From: an uncultured Gemmiger sp.
GTDB lineage: Bacteria; Bacillota; Clostridia; Oscillospirales; Ruminococcaceae
Reading direction: 5' to 3'
Length of the DNA stretch: 46,536 bases
Assembly: GCA_949295035.1 (NCBI GenBank)
Contig: CASFJO010000061.1
Span: forward strand, 1-46,536
In this document: one piece after another, positions 32,593 through 42,029 of the stretch
Numbering within the stretch: the stretch's first letter is position 1
Layout: every line of letters begins with the position of its first letter
Position numbers and translations under genes: made by a program
Notes under the pieces: generated by a model
Database searches by the model: none
What the model saw: the letters and a program-made list of their open reading frames with translations, nothing else
What the model was told of the DNA's origin: nothing

Positions 32593-33819
32593 ATGGCTAA
32601 GATCGCAATACTCGGGTTCGGTACAGTGGGCAGCGGCGTGCTGGAGGTGGTGCGCCGCAACGCCGCGGGGATCAGCCGACGCGCCGGTGAGCCGGTGGAT
32701 GTCAAGTACATTCTGGACATCCGGGACTTTTCCGGCCATCCGGACGCCGCGCTGTTCGTCAACAACATCGACGTGATTTTGTCCGATCCGGAGGTGCGGG
32801 TCGTGGTGGAGACCATTGGCGGGGTGCGGTTCGCCTATCCCTACGTGAAGGCGGTGCTGGAGAGCGGCCGCAGTGTCTGCACCAGCAACAAGGAACTGGT
32901 GGCCACCCACGGCGCGGAGCTGCTGGCGCTCGCCCGTTCCCATGGCGCGGCGTTTTTGTTTGAAGCCAGCGTGGGCGGCGGCACCCCCATCATCACCCCC
33001 ATGCACCAGTGCCTGGCCGCCAACGTCATCACCCAGGTGCAGGGGATCGTGAACGGCACCACCAACTTTATGCTCACCAAGATGGCCCGGGAAGGCATGG
33101 ATTTTGCCGAGGCCCTGAAGCTGGCCCAGCAGCTGGGCTATGCCGAGACCCGCGACCCGGGCGACGATGTGGACGGCCCGGATGCCTGCCGCAAGATCAG
33201 CATTCTGTCAAGTTTGGCTTTCGGCCATCATATTTATCCACAGAACGTGCCCACCCGCGGGATCCGCGATGTGACCATCGCGGATGTGCAGGCGGCGGCC
33301 CGTCTGGACGGGGTGGTGCGGCTGATCGCCCACTCCCGCCGGGACGAAAACGGGCAGGTGTGGGCCGGCGTGGAACCGATGCTGGTGCCCCAGACCAATC
33401 AGTTGGCCGGCGTGGAGGATGTGTTCAACGCGGTGCTTGTCAAGGGCGATATGCTGGGGGATGTGATCTTTTACGGCAAGGGCGCCGGCAAGCTGCCCAC
33501 CGCCAGCGCGGTGGTGGCCGATGTGATCGATGCGCTGAAGAACGGTTCCTGCGTTCACGACAGCCTGTTCTGGCAGGAGGCCACCCCGGCGGAGGGCCTG
33601 CTGCAGGACCCGGCGCCCGCCGTTTGTCTGGTGCGGGTGTCCGGCGTGAGCGAGGGGGATATGGCCGATTTCTGCGGCGGCGAACCGGTGCTTCAGCAAC
33701 AGGGCCAACTCTGCTGGCTGACCCCGGCGCTTACTCCTGACGGCCTGGAAAAACTCGCCCGGGATGTATCGGTCGCCGGCGGTACGGTGCATCAGGTGCT
33801 GCGCCGTCTGGAAGAGTGA
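32593..33819 (+). CDS. hom: Homoserine dehydrogenase
   Basis: A 408-residue enzyme reducing aspartate semialdehyde to homoserine, the branch point to threonine and methionine. The Rossmann motif GFGTVGSGV is at residues 7-15, and the family signature runs through ASVGGGTPIITPMHQCL and IVNGTTNFML. The domain order is nucleotide binding, then catalytic; the C-terminal stretch (about 345-408) is short for a full ACT domain but may be a reduced one. The ATG at 32593 lies after AGAGGGGAGAGG. It is followed 13 bp later by thrB. Confidence 0.95.
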   Translation: MAKIAILGFGTVGSGVLEVVRRNAAGISRRAGEPVDVKYILDIRDFSGHPDAALFVNNIDVILSDPEVRVVVETIGGVRFAYPYVKAVLESGRSVCTSNKELVATHGAELLALARSHGAAFLFEASVGGGTPIITPMHQCLAANVITQVQGIVNGTTNFMLTKMAREGMDFAEALKLAQQLGYAETRDPGDDVDGPDACRKISILSSLAFGHHIYPQNVPTRGIRDVTIADVQAAARLDGVVRLIAHSRRDENGQVWAGVEPMLVPQTNQLAGVEDVFNAVLVKGDMLGDVIFYGKGAGKLPTASAVVADVIDALKNGSCVHDSLFWQEATPAEGLLQDPAPAVCLVRVSGVSEGDMADFCGGEPVLQQQGQLCWLTPALTPDGLEKLARDVSVAGGTVHQVLRRLEE

Positions 33820-33832
33820 GGAGGGCTTGCCG

Positions 33833-34723
33833 ATGATCCGAGTTCGCGTACCCGCCACCAGCGCCAATGTAGGCGCCGGTTTTGACGCTTTGGGCCTGGC
33901 GGTGAGCATGTACAATGTGGTGGAATTTTCTCCCAGTGACCGGCTGGAGATCTCTACTTCCGACGGGACAAAGGTCCCCACCGGCTCCTCCAATCTGGTC
34001 TATCGGGCCGCCAAGGCGGTCTATGACCAGGTGGACCGCCCGTTTACCGGCCTGCGCATGGTGCAGACCAACACCATCCCCATGGCCCGCGGGCTGGGTT
34101 CCAGTTCGGCCTGCATCGTGGCGGGCATCCTGGGGGCCAACGCCCTGCTGGGCGGGCCTCTTACCCGGCGGCAGATGCTTACCTTGGCAACTGCCATTGA
34201 GGGCCACCCGGACAATGTGGCCCCCGCCATGCTCGGCGGTTTTGTCACCAGCGCTTTCGACGAAGGCCAGGTATACAGCGTGAAAAAGGATATCCGGGAG
34301 GACCTGGTATTCGGCGCTTTTGTGCCGGACTTCAAGCTGCTCACCGAGCAGGCCCGCCAGGCGCTGCCGGGTGCCGTCTCCCACAAGGACGCGGTCTACA
34401 ACCTGAGCCGGGCTGCCCTGGCCACCGCCGCCTTTTGCGACGGGGAATACGACCTGCTGCATGTGGCCACCAAGGATGCGCTGCACCAGAAATACCGCCT
34501 GCCGCTGATCCCTGGCGGCGCGGAGGTGTTTGAACTGGCGCTGGACCTGGGAGCCTACGCGGTTTATCTGTCCGGCGCGGGCCCCACCATCATGGCGGTG
34601 CTGCACCGCAGCGACGAGCGCTTTTTTGCCTGGGCAGCGGAATGCCTGGCCCAGGATGACGCGCTGAAAGCCTTTACCCTGCATCGCCTGCTGCCGGACA
34701 ATACCGGCGCTGTGATCGAATAA
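33833..34723 (+). CDS. thrB: Homoserine kinase
   Basis: A 296-residue GHMP-family kinase phosphorylating homoserine for threonine synthesis. The N-terminal VRVPATSANVGAGFDALG and the ATP-binding PMARGLGSSSACIVAG are diagnostic, and the GHMP C-terminal motif appears as YLSGAGPTIMAVL. The ATG at 33833 follows GAGGAGGG. Length is normal. No thrC or asd gene is present in the window. Confidence 0.95.
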   Translation: MIRVRVPATSANVGAGFDALGLAVSMYNVVEFSPSDRLEISTSDGTKVPTGSSNLVYRAAKAVYDQVDRPFTGLRMVQTNTIPMARGLGSSSACIVAGILGANALLGGPLTRRQMLTLATAIEGHPDNVAPAMLGGFVTSAFDEGQVYSVKKDIREDLVFGAFVPDFKLLTEQARQALPGAVSHKDAVYNLSRAALATAAFCDGEYDLLHVATKDALHQKYRLPLIPGGAEVFELALDLGAYAVYLSGAGPTIMAVLHRSDERFFAWAAECLAQDDALKAFTLHRLLPDNTGAVIE

Positions 34724-34757
34724 CGGCGCAAGCCGAATCGTATGAAGGAGTGATGAT

Positions 34758-35963
34758 ATGGCGTTGATCGTGCAGAAGTTCGGCGGCAGCTCCGTGGCCG
34801 ACCGTGAACGGATCTTCAACGTGGCCCGGATCGTGGCCAACACCCGCAATGCGGGCAACGACGTGGTGGTGGTGGTGTCCGCCCAGGGCGATACCACCGA
34901 TGACCTGATCGAAAAGGCGGCGGAGATCACCCACGACCCCTCTCAGCGGGAGATGGATATGCTGTTGAGCACCGGCGAGCAGATCTCGATCGCGCTGCTG
35001 GCCATGGCGCTGGATTCCATCGGCACCCCGGCCATCAGCCTGACCGGCTGGCAGGCGGGTTTTCGTACCAACCGGGCCTATACCAAGGCCCGTATCACCA
35101 AGCTGGACACCGAGCGCATCGAGAGTGAACTGGCCCGCAACCGGGTGGTCGTGGTGGCCGGGTTCCAGGGCCTGAACCGGATGGATGACATCACCACGCT
35201 GGGCCGCGGCGGTTCCGACACCAGCGCGGTAGCCATTGCGGCCGCCCTCCACGCCGATCGCTGCCAGATCTTTACCGATGTGGAAGGTGTGTATACCGCG
35301 GATCCCCGCCATATCAAAAACGCCCGCAAGCTGCCGGAGATCAGCTTTGACGAGATGCTGGAACTGGCAAGTCTGGGCGCGCAGGTGCTGAACAATCGAA
35401 GCGTGGAGCTGGCCAAGAAATACGGGGTGGAACTGGAGGTGCTGTCCTCTTTGAATCCGGTCCCCGGCACCATAGTGAAGGAGGTAGCAGACGTGGAAGG
35501 TATGCTGATCAAAGGGGTGGCCAAAGACGACAATGTGGCCGTCATCTCGATCCTGGAGGTGCCGGACGTGCCGGGCATCTCCTTTAAGGTATTTGGGGCG
35601 CTGGCCCAGAAAAAGATCAATGTGGACATCATCCTGCAGAGCGTAGGGCGGGACGGCAGCAAAGACCTGACCTTCACCGTGCCCCGCTCTGACGCGGAAC
35701 TGGCGCTGGCCGTTCTGCGGGAGAATTTGAGCCGGATCGGCGGCAGCGATATCAAGGTGGATACCGGCGTGGCCAAGGTCTCCATCGTGGGCGCCGGTAT
35801 GCAGAGCCATGCGGGGGTGGCCAGCAGCATGTTCGAGGCCTTGTATGAGGCCAATGTGAACATCCGCATGATCTCCACCAGCGAGATCAAGATCAGCGTG
35901 ATCATCGACGCGGCCGAGGCGGACCGGGCGGTGACCGCCATCCACAACGCGTTTATTCACTGA
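34758..35963 (+). CDS. lysC: Aspartate kinase
   Basis: A 401-residue monofunctional aspartokinase making aspartyl phosphate, the entry step to lysine, threonine and methionine. The N-terminal VQKFGGSSVAD and the GRGGSDTSAVAIAA substrate motif are intact. Two C-terminal ACT domains (about 265-400; VPDVPGISFKVFGAL and SIVGAGMQSHAGVASSMF) give feedback control by lysine and/or threonine. It is the last gene of the operon, 34 bp after thrB, and is followed by a terminator. The ATG has AAGGAG upstream. Confidence 0.96.
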   Translation: MALIVQKFGGSSVADRERIFNVARIVANTRNAGNDVVVVVSAQGDTTDDLIEKAAEITHDPSQREMDMLLSTGEQISIALLAMALDSIGTPAISLTGWQAGFRTNRAYTKARITKLDTERIESELARNRVVVVAGFQGLNRMDDITTLGRGGSDTSAVAIAAALHADRCQIFTDVEGVYTADPRHIKNARKLPEISFDEMLELASLGAQVLNNRSVELAKKYGVELEVLSSLNPVPGTIVKEVADVEGMLIKGVAKDDNVAVISILEVPDVPGISFKVFGALAQKKINVDIILQSVGRDGSKDLTFTVPRSDAELALAVLRENLSRIGGSDIKVDTGVAKVSIVGAGMQSHAGVASSMFEALYEANVNIRMISTSEIKISVIIDAAEADRAVTAIHNAFIH

Positions 35964-35987
35964 CAGCCGGCCGCAAGCTGCGGCAAG

Positions 35988-36021
35988 GACCATTGCCCCC
36001 TGCCGGGCATGGTCTTTTTTT
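35988..36021 (+). terminator. Terminator after lysC
   Basis: The GACCATTGCCC / GGGCATGGTC stem, with one bulged base, is followed by T7. Confidence 0.85.
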
Positions 36022-36053
36022 GCGCCCTGATGGAACAGGATAAAACGGAACTA

Positions 36054-36082
36054 TTGCCCTTGACGTCGCTTTTCGCTACAAT
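36054..36082 (+). promoter_or_regulatory. Promoter of the lipid kinase gene
   Basis: TTGCCC (36054-36059), 17-bp spacer, TACAAT (36077-36082). A TTGACG at 36060 lies too close to serve as the -35. Confidence 0.55.
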
Positions 36083-36136
36083 AAAAGCGGGAGCAAAACA
36101 CACCGGCGGTCCTTCCGCCGTGGAAAGGGTGATCCG

Positions 36137-37063
36137 ATGGAACACATCTTCATCATCAATCCGGTAGCCGGCAGGACCAATGCCGCCGGAGAACTGGAAC
36201 CCCGCATTCGGCAGGCCTGCCGCGAACTGGACGTGAGCGCCCGGGTGGAGGTCACACAGGCGGCAGGGGATGCGGCCGCCACCGCCCGGGAGATGGCGGC
36301 ACGCGGGCGCCCGGTACGGTTGTACGCATGCGGAGGCGACGGCACTCTGAATGAGGTCCTGCAGGGTGCGGCCAGTCACCCCTGGGTGGAGGTGGCCTGC
36401 CTGCCGCTGGGCAGCGGCAACGATTTTGTGCGCAACTTTCCCCGCACGATGGACCAGTTCCTGGATGTGAAAGCCCAGATACGCGGCAGGGCCCGCGCCA
36501 TGGATGTGATCCGCACCGACCGGGGCTACTGCGCCGCGATCTGTTCGGCGGGCCTGGACGCGCAGGTGGCTTACGGCATTCCCAAGTTCCGCCGCCTTCC
36601 GCTGTGCGGCGGAACGATGGCCTACAAGCTGTCCATTCTGCAGCAGGTGATGGGGCCGCTGGGCCGTCGCCTGGTACTGGAGATCGACGGCAAGCGGATC
36701 GAGCAGGAGTGCCTGATGGCGGCGGTCTGCAACGGAAGCACATACGGCGGTGGCTTTTACGCCGCGCCCCAGGCCAGCCTGACCGACGGCCTGCTGGATG
36801 TGGTGGTGGTGCGGCGCATCGGCCGGCTGCGCATTGCCCGGGTGCTGGGCCTGTATAAAGAGGGCAAACATGTGCGAAACGGGCAGATCATTCCGGAGTT
36901 GCGGGATGTGATCTGGACCGTCCGGGCCAGGCGCGTTGCCATCCATCCGGCCGACGGCGGCAATATCGTGGTCAATCGGGATGGGGAATGCGTGCCCCTG
37001 CCCGGCCTGGAGGCGCAGGTGGTGCCCGGCGCGGTGCGGTTTGTCCTTCCTGCCGAAACATGA
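36137..37063 (+). CDS. Diacylglycerol kinase family lipid kinase (DgkB/YegS type)
   Basis: A 308-residue soluble lipid kinase. The catalytic-domain motif YACGGDGTLNEVLQGA and the LPLGSGNDFVRNF motif are those of the DAGK family; the N-terminus IFIINPVAGRTNA is also typical. Such proteins phosphorylate diacylglycerol released by lipoteichoic acid synthesis so that it re-enters phospholipid synthesis. It has its own promoter and a large terminator, so it appears monocistronic. Related sphingosine or undecaprenol kinases cannot be excluded. Confidence 0.9.
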   Translation: MEHIFIINPVAGRTNAAGELEPRIRQACRELDVSARVEVTQAAGDAAATAREMAARGRPVRLYACGGDGTLNEVLQGAASHPWVEVACLPLGSGNDFVRNFPRTMDQFLDVKAQIRGRARAMDVIRTDRGYCAAICSAGLDAQVAYGIPKFRRLPLCGGTMAYKLSILQQVMGPLGRRLVLEIDGKRIEQECLMAAVCNGSTYGGGFYAAPQASLTDGLLDVVVVRRIGRLRIARVLGLYKEGKHVRNGQIIPELRDVIWTVRARRVAIHPADGGNIVVNRDGECVPLPGLEAQVVPGAVRFVLPAET

Positions 37064-37092
37064 GCGCTTCACGCGCGAACTGAACCGATCGC

Positions 37093-37145
37093 AAGCGGTC
37101 CCGGCGGCCCGCCTTTTGGCGGGTTGGCAGTCCGGGACCGCTTTT
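37093..37145 (+). terminator. Terminator after the lipid kinase gene
   Basis: A 12-bp outer stem (37093-37104 with 37132-37143) encloses a second small hairpin and ends in CTTTT. Confidence 0.8.
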
Positions 37146-37180
37146 GCAAACTGTTCACAAAAAATTTTTATTTTACCCCC

Positions 37181-37209
37181 TTGATTTTTGCGGTAAAACT
37201 GCGTAAAAT
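37181..37209 (+). promoter_or_regulatory. groES-groEL promoter
   Basis: TTGATT (37181-37186), 17-bp spacer, TAAAAT (37204-37209), immediately followed by the CIRCE element. Confidence 0.85.
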
Positions 37210-37214
37210 ATGTA

Positions 37215-37241
37215 TTAGCACTCAAGGATAATGAGTGCTAA
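37215..37241. promoter_or_regulatory. CIRCE element (HrcA operator)
   Basis: TTAGCACTC, nine bases, GAGTGCTAA: an exact match to the CIRCE consensus. HrcA binding here represses groES-groEL until heat shock. Confidence 0.97.
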
Positions 37242-37574
<333 letters not shown>

Positions 37575-37630
37575 CCGGCCGGGCGCATCGTTCCTGAAAT
37601 TTCCACAATATTGACAACGGCCCGCCTTGA

Positions 37631-39298
<1,668 letters not shown>

Positions 39299-39305
39299 GC
39301 AACAC

Positions 39306-39332
39306 AAAAAAAGCCTGTAAATAGGCCATTTT
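39306..39332. terminator. Weak terminator after groEL
   Basis: A short GCCT/AGGC stem lies between A-rich and T-rich stretches; the T-run is longer in the minus direction. Confidence 0.4.
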
Positions 39333-39351
39333 TCAGGGTTGGATAGTCTAA

Positions 39352-39384
39352 CTTACGCCACACTTACGCCAATCTTACGCCAAA
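39352..39384 (+). repeat. Three 11-bp iterons CTTACGCCANN
   Basis: CTTACGCCA occurs at 39352, 39363 and 39374, exactly 11 bases apart. Such arrays at element ends are bound by integrase arm domains or excision factors. Confidence 0.85.
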
Positions 39385-39413
39385 GAGAAGCGCCGAATAG
39401 GTAAATCAAAAGG

Positions 39414-39450
39414 CCGCTATTCACATTTGTGAGTAGCGGTCTTTGTTGTT
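39414..39450 (+). terminator. Terminator at the element's left end, first
   Basis: CCGCTATTCA pairs with TGAGTAGCGG (39430-39439) and is followed by TCTTTGTTGTT. Confidence 0.7.
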
Positions 39451-39487
39451 AAAAAGCACACTGGGTATCTTTCCAGTGTGCTTTTTT
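39451..39487. terminator. Terminator at the element's left end, second
   Basis: AAAAAGCACACTGG and its reverse complement (39473-39486) are separated by 8 bases, giving T-runs both ways. It insulates the element from groEL read-through. Confidence 0.88.
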
Positions 39488-39510
39488 CAACGAGAGGAAA
39501 GGAGAACCTT

Positions 39511-39723
39511 ATGAAAAGCGGAGTTTTAGTTTATGATCGCGAGAATGAGCGCATGGATATTCGCTTCGGATTGGAGAACTATTATGGGGGCCTGCACTGC
39601 GGTACGACTTTCGACGTTCTGATTGGTCGCCGGTGGATACCCACCCGAATTGAACTGGGGAGAGCCTGGTATCTGGTCGGCATAAAAACAAGTAACCTGG
39701 AGGGGTTAAGAGTCCGCATCTAA
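39511..39723 (+). CDS. DUF5348-like small protein
   Basis: A 70-residue protein (MKSGVLVYDRENERMDIRFG ... TTFDVLIGRRWIPTRIEL) of the type often found among the first genes of Clostridia conjugative elements. Function is unknown. The ATG at 39511 follows AGGAAAGGAG, directly after the second terminator. It is followed 54 bp later by the next element gene. Confidence 0.75.
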   Translation: MKSGVLVYDRENERMDIRFGLENYYGGLHCGTTFDVLIGRRWIPTRIELGRAWYLVGIKTSNLEGLRVRI

Positions 39724-39777
39724 ACACACCGTTCCAAAGATCATCACACCAAACCTGCAATCAGGAGGAACCATGAC

Positions 39778-41217
39778 ATGAAGTGCCTGCTCAAATATCG
39801 TTGGGTCAAGCTTCCCAGAGCCCAACTTCCTCAGGGCAAGGGCGTATTGGGTTATTGGAGCAGACTCGCGGCTCGGGCAGCATTCAGAAAAGGCACGGCA
39901 TGTTATTGTGGCTATCACAATGAAGTTGTGCCCGGAATGTGGTCTGGTGGAATCGTCGGTCTAAAAAGCATCCTCGGAGTTCGCCGACGTGCTCAGGCGC
40001 TTCAGATTATGGATCAGCTACAATCGCTCGGTTATATAAGGTATAGCCTGGATCAGAAGACCAAACGATTGGATTACCAGATCTGCGATTGGGTCATCAG
40101 CTGCTCCGGCCAGGGATGCTCAGCCGGAACAGTATATGCCACAGATGGGTATGGTTTCCTCTGCCTCCCGCGCAATATCACACAGAGGCTTGTCAAGCAT
40201 AACTACAAATTTGAAGAAGCAGACGCATTGCTGGATCTATGGTGCCACACAACATGGCAGGATTCACGCAATGCGTTTTCTTTTTTAGCGCCGGCAGTCC
40301 AGTTTGGTGAATACGGAGCAGTTCTGACACTTGAATACCTCGGTCAACGCTGGGGCTGGGAACGGACTAAGGTCTGGAGGTTTTTCAGAAAACATGAGGG
40401 TGCCTTTCCTCTTTACCGTCTCCCCGGCGCCTTTGGGTGCCTGGTATTCAATTCCCTGTATCCGACCGAACCCTATTCTGAATTGCCGAAACAGGCCGAT
40501 GTTGAACGCATTTTGACCAAAATACGCATTATGGGGCAGAATACGCACATTTCTGGCACAGACCATGCCCGTCTTTGCAAGATGGTTTTGTGGTATAGCA
40601 GACAACTAAGCGGTGAACCGAGCTGCGTCCCAGCACAGGATGAAATTGCTCGCGTTGCAGTTTCGCACTCTATTAAATACGCGTATTTTTCTCTGTGTTG
40701 GAATTGCAAGAATTGTATATTTGACTGCAGTGAGTGTGAAGTTTTATCGAAAGCACCTGAATCGTTTTTCAACGATCGACAAGATAAGGAGGATTATCAT
40801 GGCCAAGCAACCGATTGCCGAAAAGGCATTATACGAACAAGAAGAACAGCAGATACAAGAAAAGTCCGATGCTTTCATCCGGATTTTGACGCAGCGAGGA
40901 ATTCTGGGAAACGATCAGATCAAGGACGAACGGATTCGACAAGCCCAGCAGGAAAAGCAGCGCCGTATGTATCACAACACAAGGCTGCTCCTGGAACAAT
41001 ACCGGAATATCGCATGGGCGCTGGAATGTTTCCCCGATACGATTGCTGCGGAACTGGATCACCCGCTGGGGGATCTGGACTCTCTGCTCGGCAAGATGGA
41101 TCTGGAAATGGGTCTTGGGAACCGCAAACTGGAGAGTCGTCTGGAAAGCGTAAAAAAGTCCCGTTTGTTGCTGGATCGGGTCAACGAGGCTCTGACTGTT
41201 CTGAAACGAAAGCCTGA
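39778..41217 (+). CDS. Element-borne putative DNA-binding protein, over-extended at the C-terminus
   Basis: A 479-codon frame. Residues 1 to about 335 look like real protein: a winged-helix-like stretch (VVPGMWSGGIVGLKSILGVRRRAQALQIMDQLQSLGYIRY), a second helical block (TLEYLGQRWGWERTKVWRFFRKHEGAF), and a cysteine cluster CWNCKNCIFDCSECE resembling a zinc site. From about residue 340 the frame runs through the ribosome site, start and most of the next gene (40799-41434) with Ser/Gly/Arg-rich sequence typical of an out-of-frame reading. A lost stop codon or a frameshift near 40750-40790 is the likely reason. The ATG at 39778 follows TCAGGAGG; an ATGACATGA start-stop lies five bases before it. 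Homologues are hypothetical proteins of conjugative elements; function is unproven. Confidence 0.6.
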   Translation: MKCLLKYRWVKLPRAQLPQGKGVLGYWSRLAARAAFRKGTACYCGYHNEVVPGMWSGGIVGLKSILGVRRRAQALQIMDQLQSLGYIRYSLDQKTKRLDYQICDWVISCSGQGCSAGTVYATDGYGFLCLPRNITQRLVKHNYKFEEADALLDLWCHTTWQDSRNAFSFLAPAVQFGEYGAVLTLEYLGQRWGWERTKVWRFFRKHEGAFPLYRLPGAFGCLVFNSLYPTEPYSELPKQADVERILTKIRIMGQNTHISGTDHARLCKMVLWYSRQLSGEPSCVPAQDEIARVAVSHSIKYAYFSLCWNCKNCIFDCSECEVLSKAPESFFNDRQDKEDYHGQATDCRKGIIRTRRTADTRKVRCFHPDFDAARNSGKRSDQGRTDSTSPAGKAAPYVSQHKAAPGTIPEYRMGAGMFPRYDCCGTGSPAGGSGLSARQDGSGNGSWEPQTGESSGKRKKVPFVAGSGQRGSDCSETKA

Positions 41218-41434
41218 CAATGGCCCCAAAATGTATGAACTCATCTACCAAACCTACCTGGCCCCCGAAAAACTGAGCCATGCTGACCTGCTGTACCGGC
41301 TTGACATCTCCTCACGTCACTATTACCGGCTTCGTCAGCAGGCCATCACCATTCTGTCAATTCGTTTGTGGTCCGCTCCTTCCAACGAGGTTGATTCCTG
41401 GCTTGAAATTCTCACATTGCTTGAAAGCCTTTGA
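40799..41434 (+). CDS. Putative element transcription factor (ArpU/RinA- or sigma-like)
   Basis: A 211-residue protein. The start MAKQPIAEKALYEQ at 40799 has AAGGAGG upstream. The middle is helical and coiled, and the last 60 residues (YLAPEKLSHADLLYRLDISSRHYYRLRQQAITILSIRLW) look like a sigma-region-4-type helix-turn-helix seen in ArpU/RinA regulators that switch on late mobile-element genes. It lies just before the promoter and attenuator that front the secretion genes, which suits such a role. Assignment is by pattern only. Confidence 0.6.
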   Translation: MAKQPIAEKALYEQEEQQIQEKSDAFIRILTQRGILGNDQIKDERIRQAQQEKQRRMYHNTRLLLEQYRNIAWALECFPDTIAAELDHPLGDLDSLLGKMDLEMGLGNRKLESRLESVKKSRLLLDRVNEALTVLKRKPDNGPKMYELIYQTYLAPEKLSHADLLYRLDISSRHYYRLRQQAITILSIRLWSAPSNEVDSWLEILTLLESL

Positions 41435-41485
41435 TGAAAATGTGATGGCAAAGAAAAAGGCACAAAATTGGCAAGGTGGGCGCCG

Positions 41486-41514
41486 ATGACATGTAAAAGC
41501 GAAAAAGGTATACT
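41486..41514 (+). promoter_or_regulatory. Promoter before the secretion genes
   Basis: ATGACA (41486-41491), 17-bp spacer, TATACT (41509-41514). Confidence 0.65.
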
Positions 41515-41518
41515 GATA

Positions 41519-41537
41519 TTGTCCCAAAGTAGGACAA
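41519..41537. promoter_or_regulatory. Operator-like inverted repeat at the transcript start
   Basis: TTGTCC, seven bases, GGACAA, covering about +1 of the promoter above. A repressor bound here would block it. Confidence 0.6.
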
Positions 41538-41546
41538 AACGAAAAC

Positions 41547-41587
41547 GCCGCTTTTGAAGCACAAAGCTTTGGAAGCGGCATTTTTTA
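41547..41587 (+). terminator. Attenuator before the pilin gene
   Basis: GCCGCTT (41547-41553) pairs with AAGCGGC (41573-41579), with further pairing inside, followed by ATTTTTT. It lies between the promoter and the first secretion gene. Confidence 0.75.
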
Positions 41588-41610
41588 TCGAAAAACAGGA
41601 GGACAAATCA

Positions 41611-41991
41611 ATGCAAAAACTCTATTCACTGTGCAAAAAGCGCTTGCAGCCGCTTTTTTGCGCCACTGCTGGCATCCTCTACATGACGATGCTTACCGCA
41701 CAGCCGGTATTCGCGGAAGATGTTGCGACCGGTGGTGAGAATATCTGGAGCCGCTTCTCCACGATCATGCAAGATGTCTATGGCGAGCTGGTAGCCATCA
41801 GCACAATCGTAGCCGTTACAGTGGCATCTATCGCACTGATTATCCGTATGGTTTCGCGAAATCAGCGGGCTGTTGACGAAGCCACGGGTTGGCTCAAGCG
41901 CATTGTTATCACCTGGATCGTACTGAACTCGCTGGGCTTCATCGTTGCTTACCTGCAGCCGCTGATCTCTGGCGGCCAGTATACGCCCTGA
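41611..41991 (+). CDS. VirB2/TrbC-like pilin subunit
   Basis: A 126-residue membrane protein. A long signal sequence ends at PVFAED (cleavage after Ala, about residue 31), followed by two hydrophobic helices (IVAVTVASIALIIRM and IVITWIVLNSLGFIVAYL) joined by a short polar loop. This is the layout of VirB2/TrbC pilins of type IV secretion systems in Gram-positive elements. AGGAGG precedes the ATG. It begins the secretion operon, 38 bp before the VirB6-like gene. Confidence 0.75.
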   Translation: MQKLYSLCKKRLQPLFCATAGILYMTMLTAQPVFAEDVATGGENIWSRFSTIMQDVYGELVAISTIVAVTVASIALIIRMVSRNQRAVDEATGWLKRIVITWIVLNSLGFIVAYLQPLISGGQYTP

Positions 41992-42029
41992 CGGAGAGCC
42001 ATGGAAGAGAAAGCAAGGAGTGAACCAGC

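Noticed and set aside
36060-36082. TTGACG/TACAAT as the lipid kinase promoter
   Set aside because: The spacer is only 11 bp; TTGCCC six bases upstream gives a 17-bp spacer instead.
39773-39781. ATGACATGA as a two-codon upstream open frame
   Set aside because: It overlaps the real start region by chance spacing and has no independent support.
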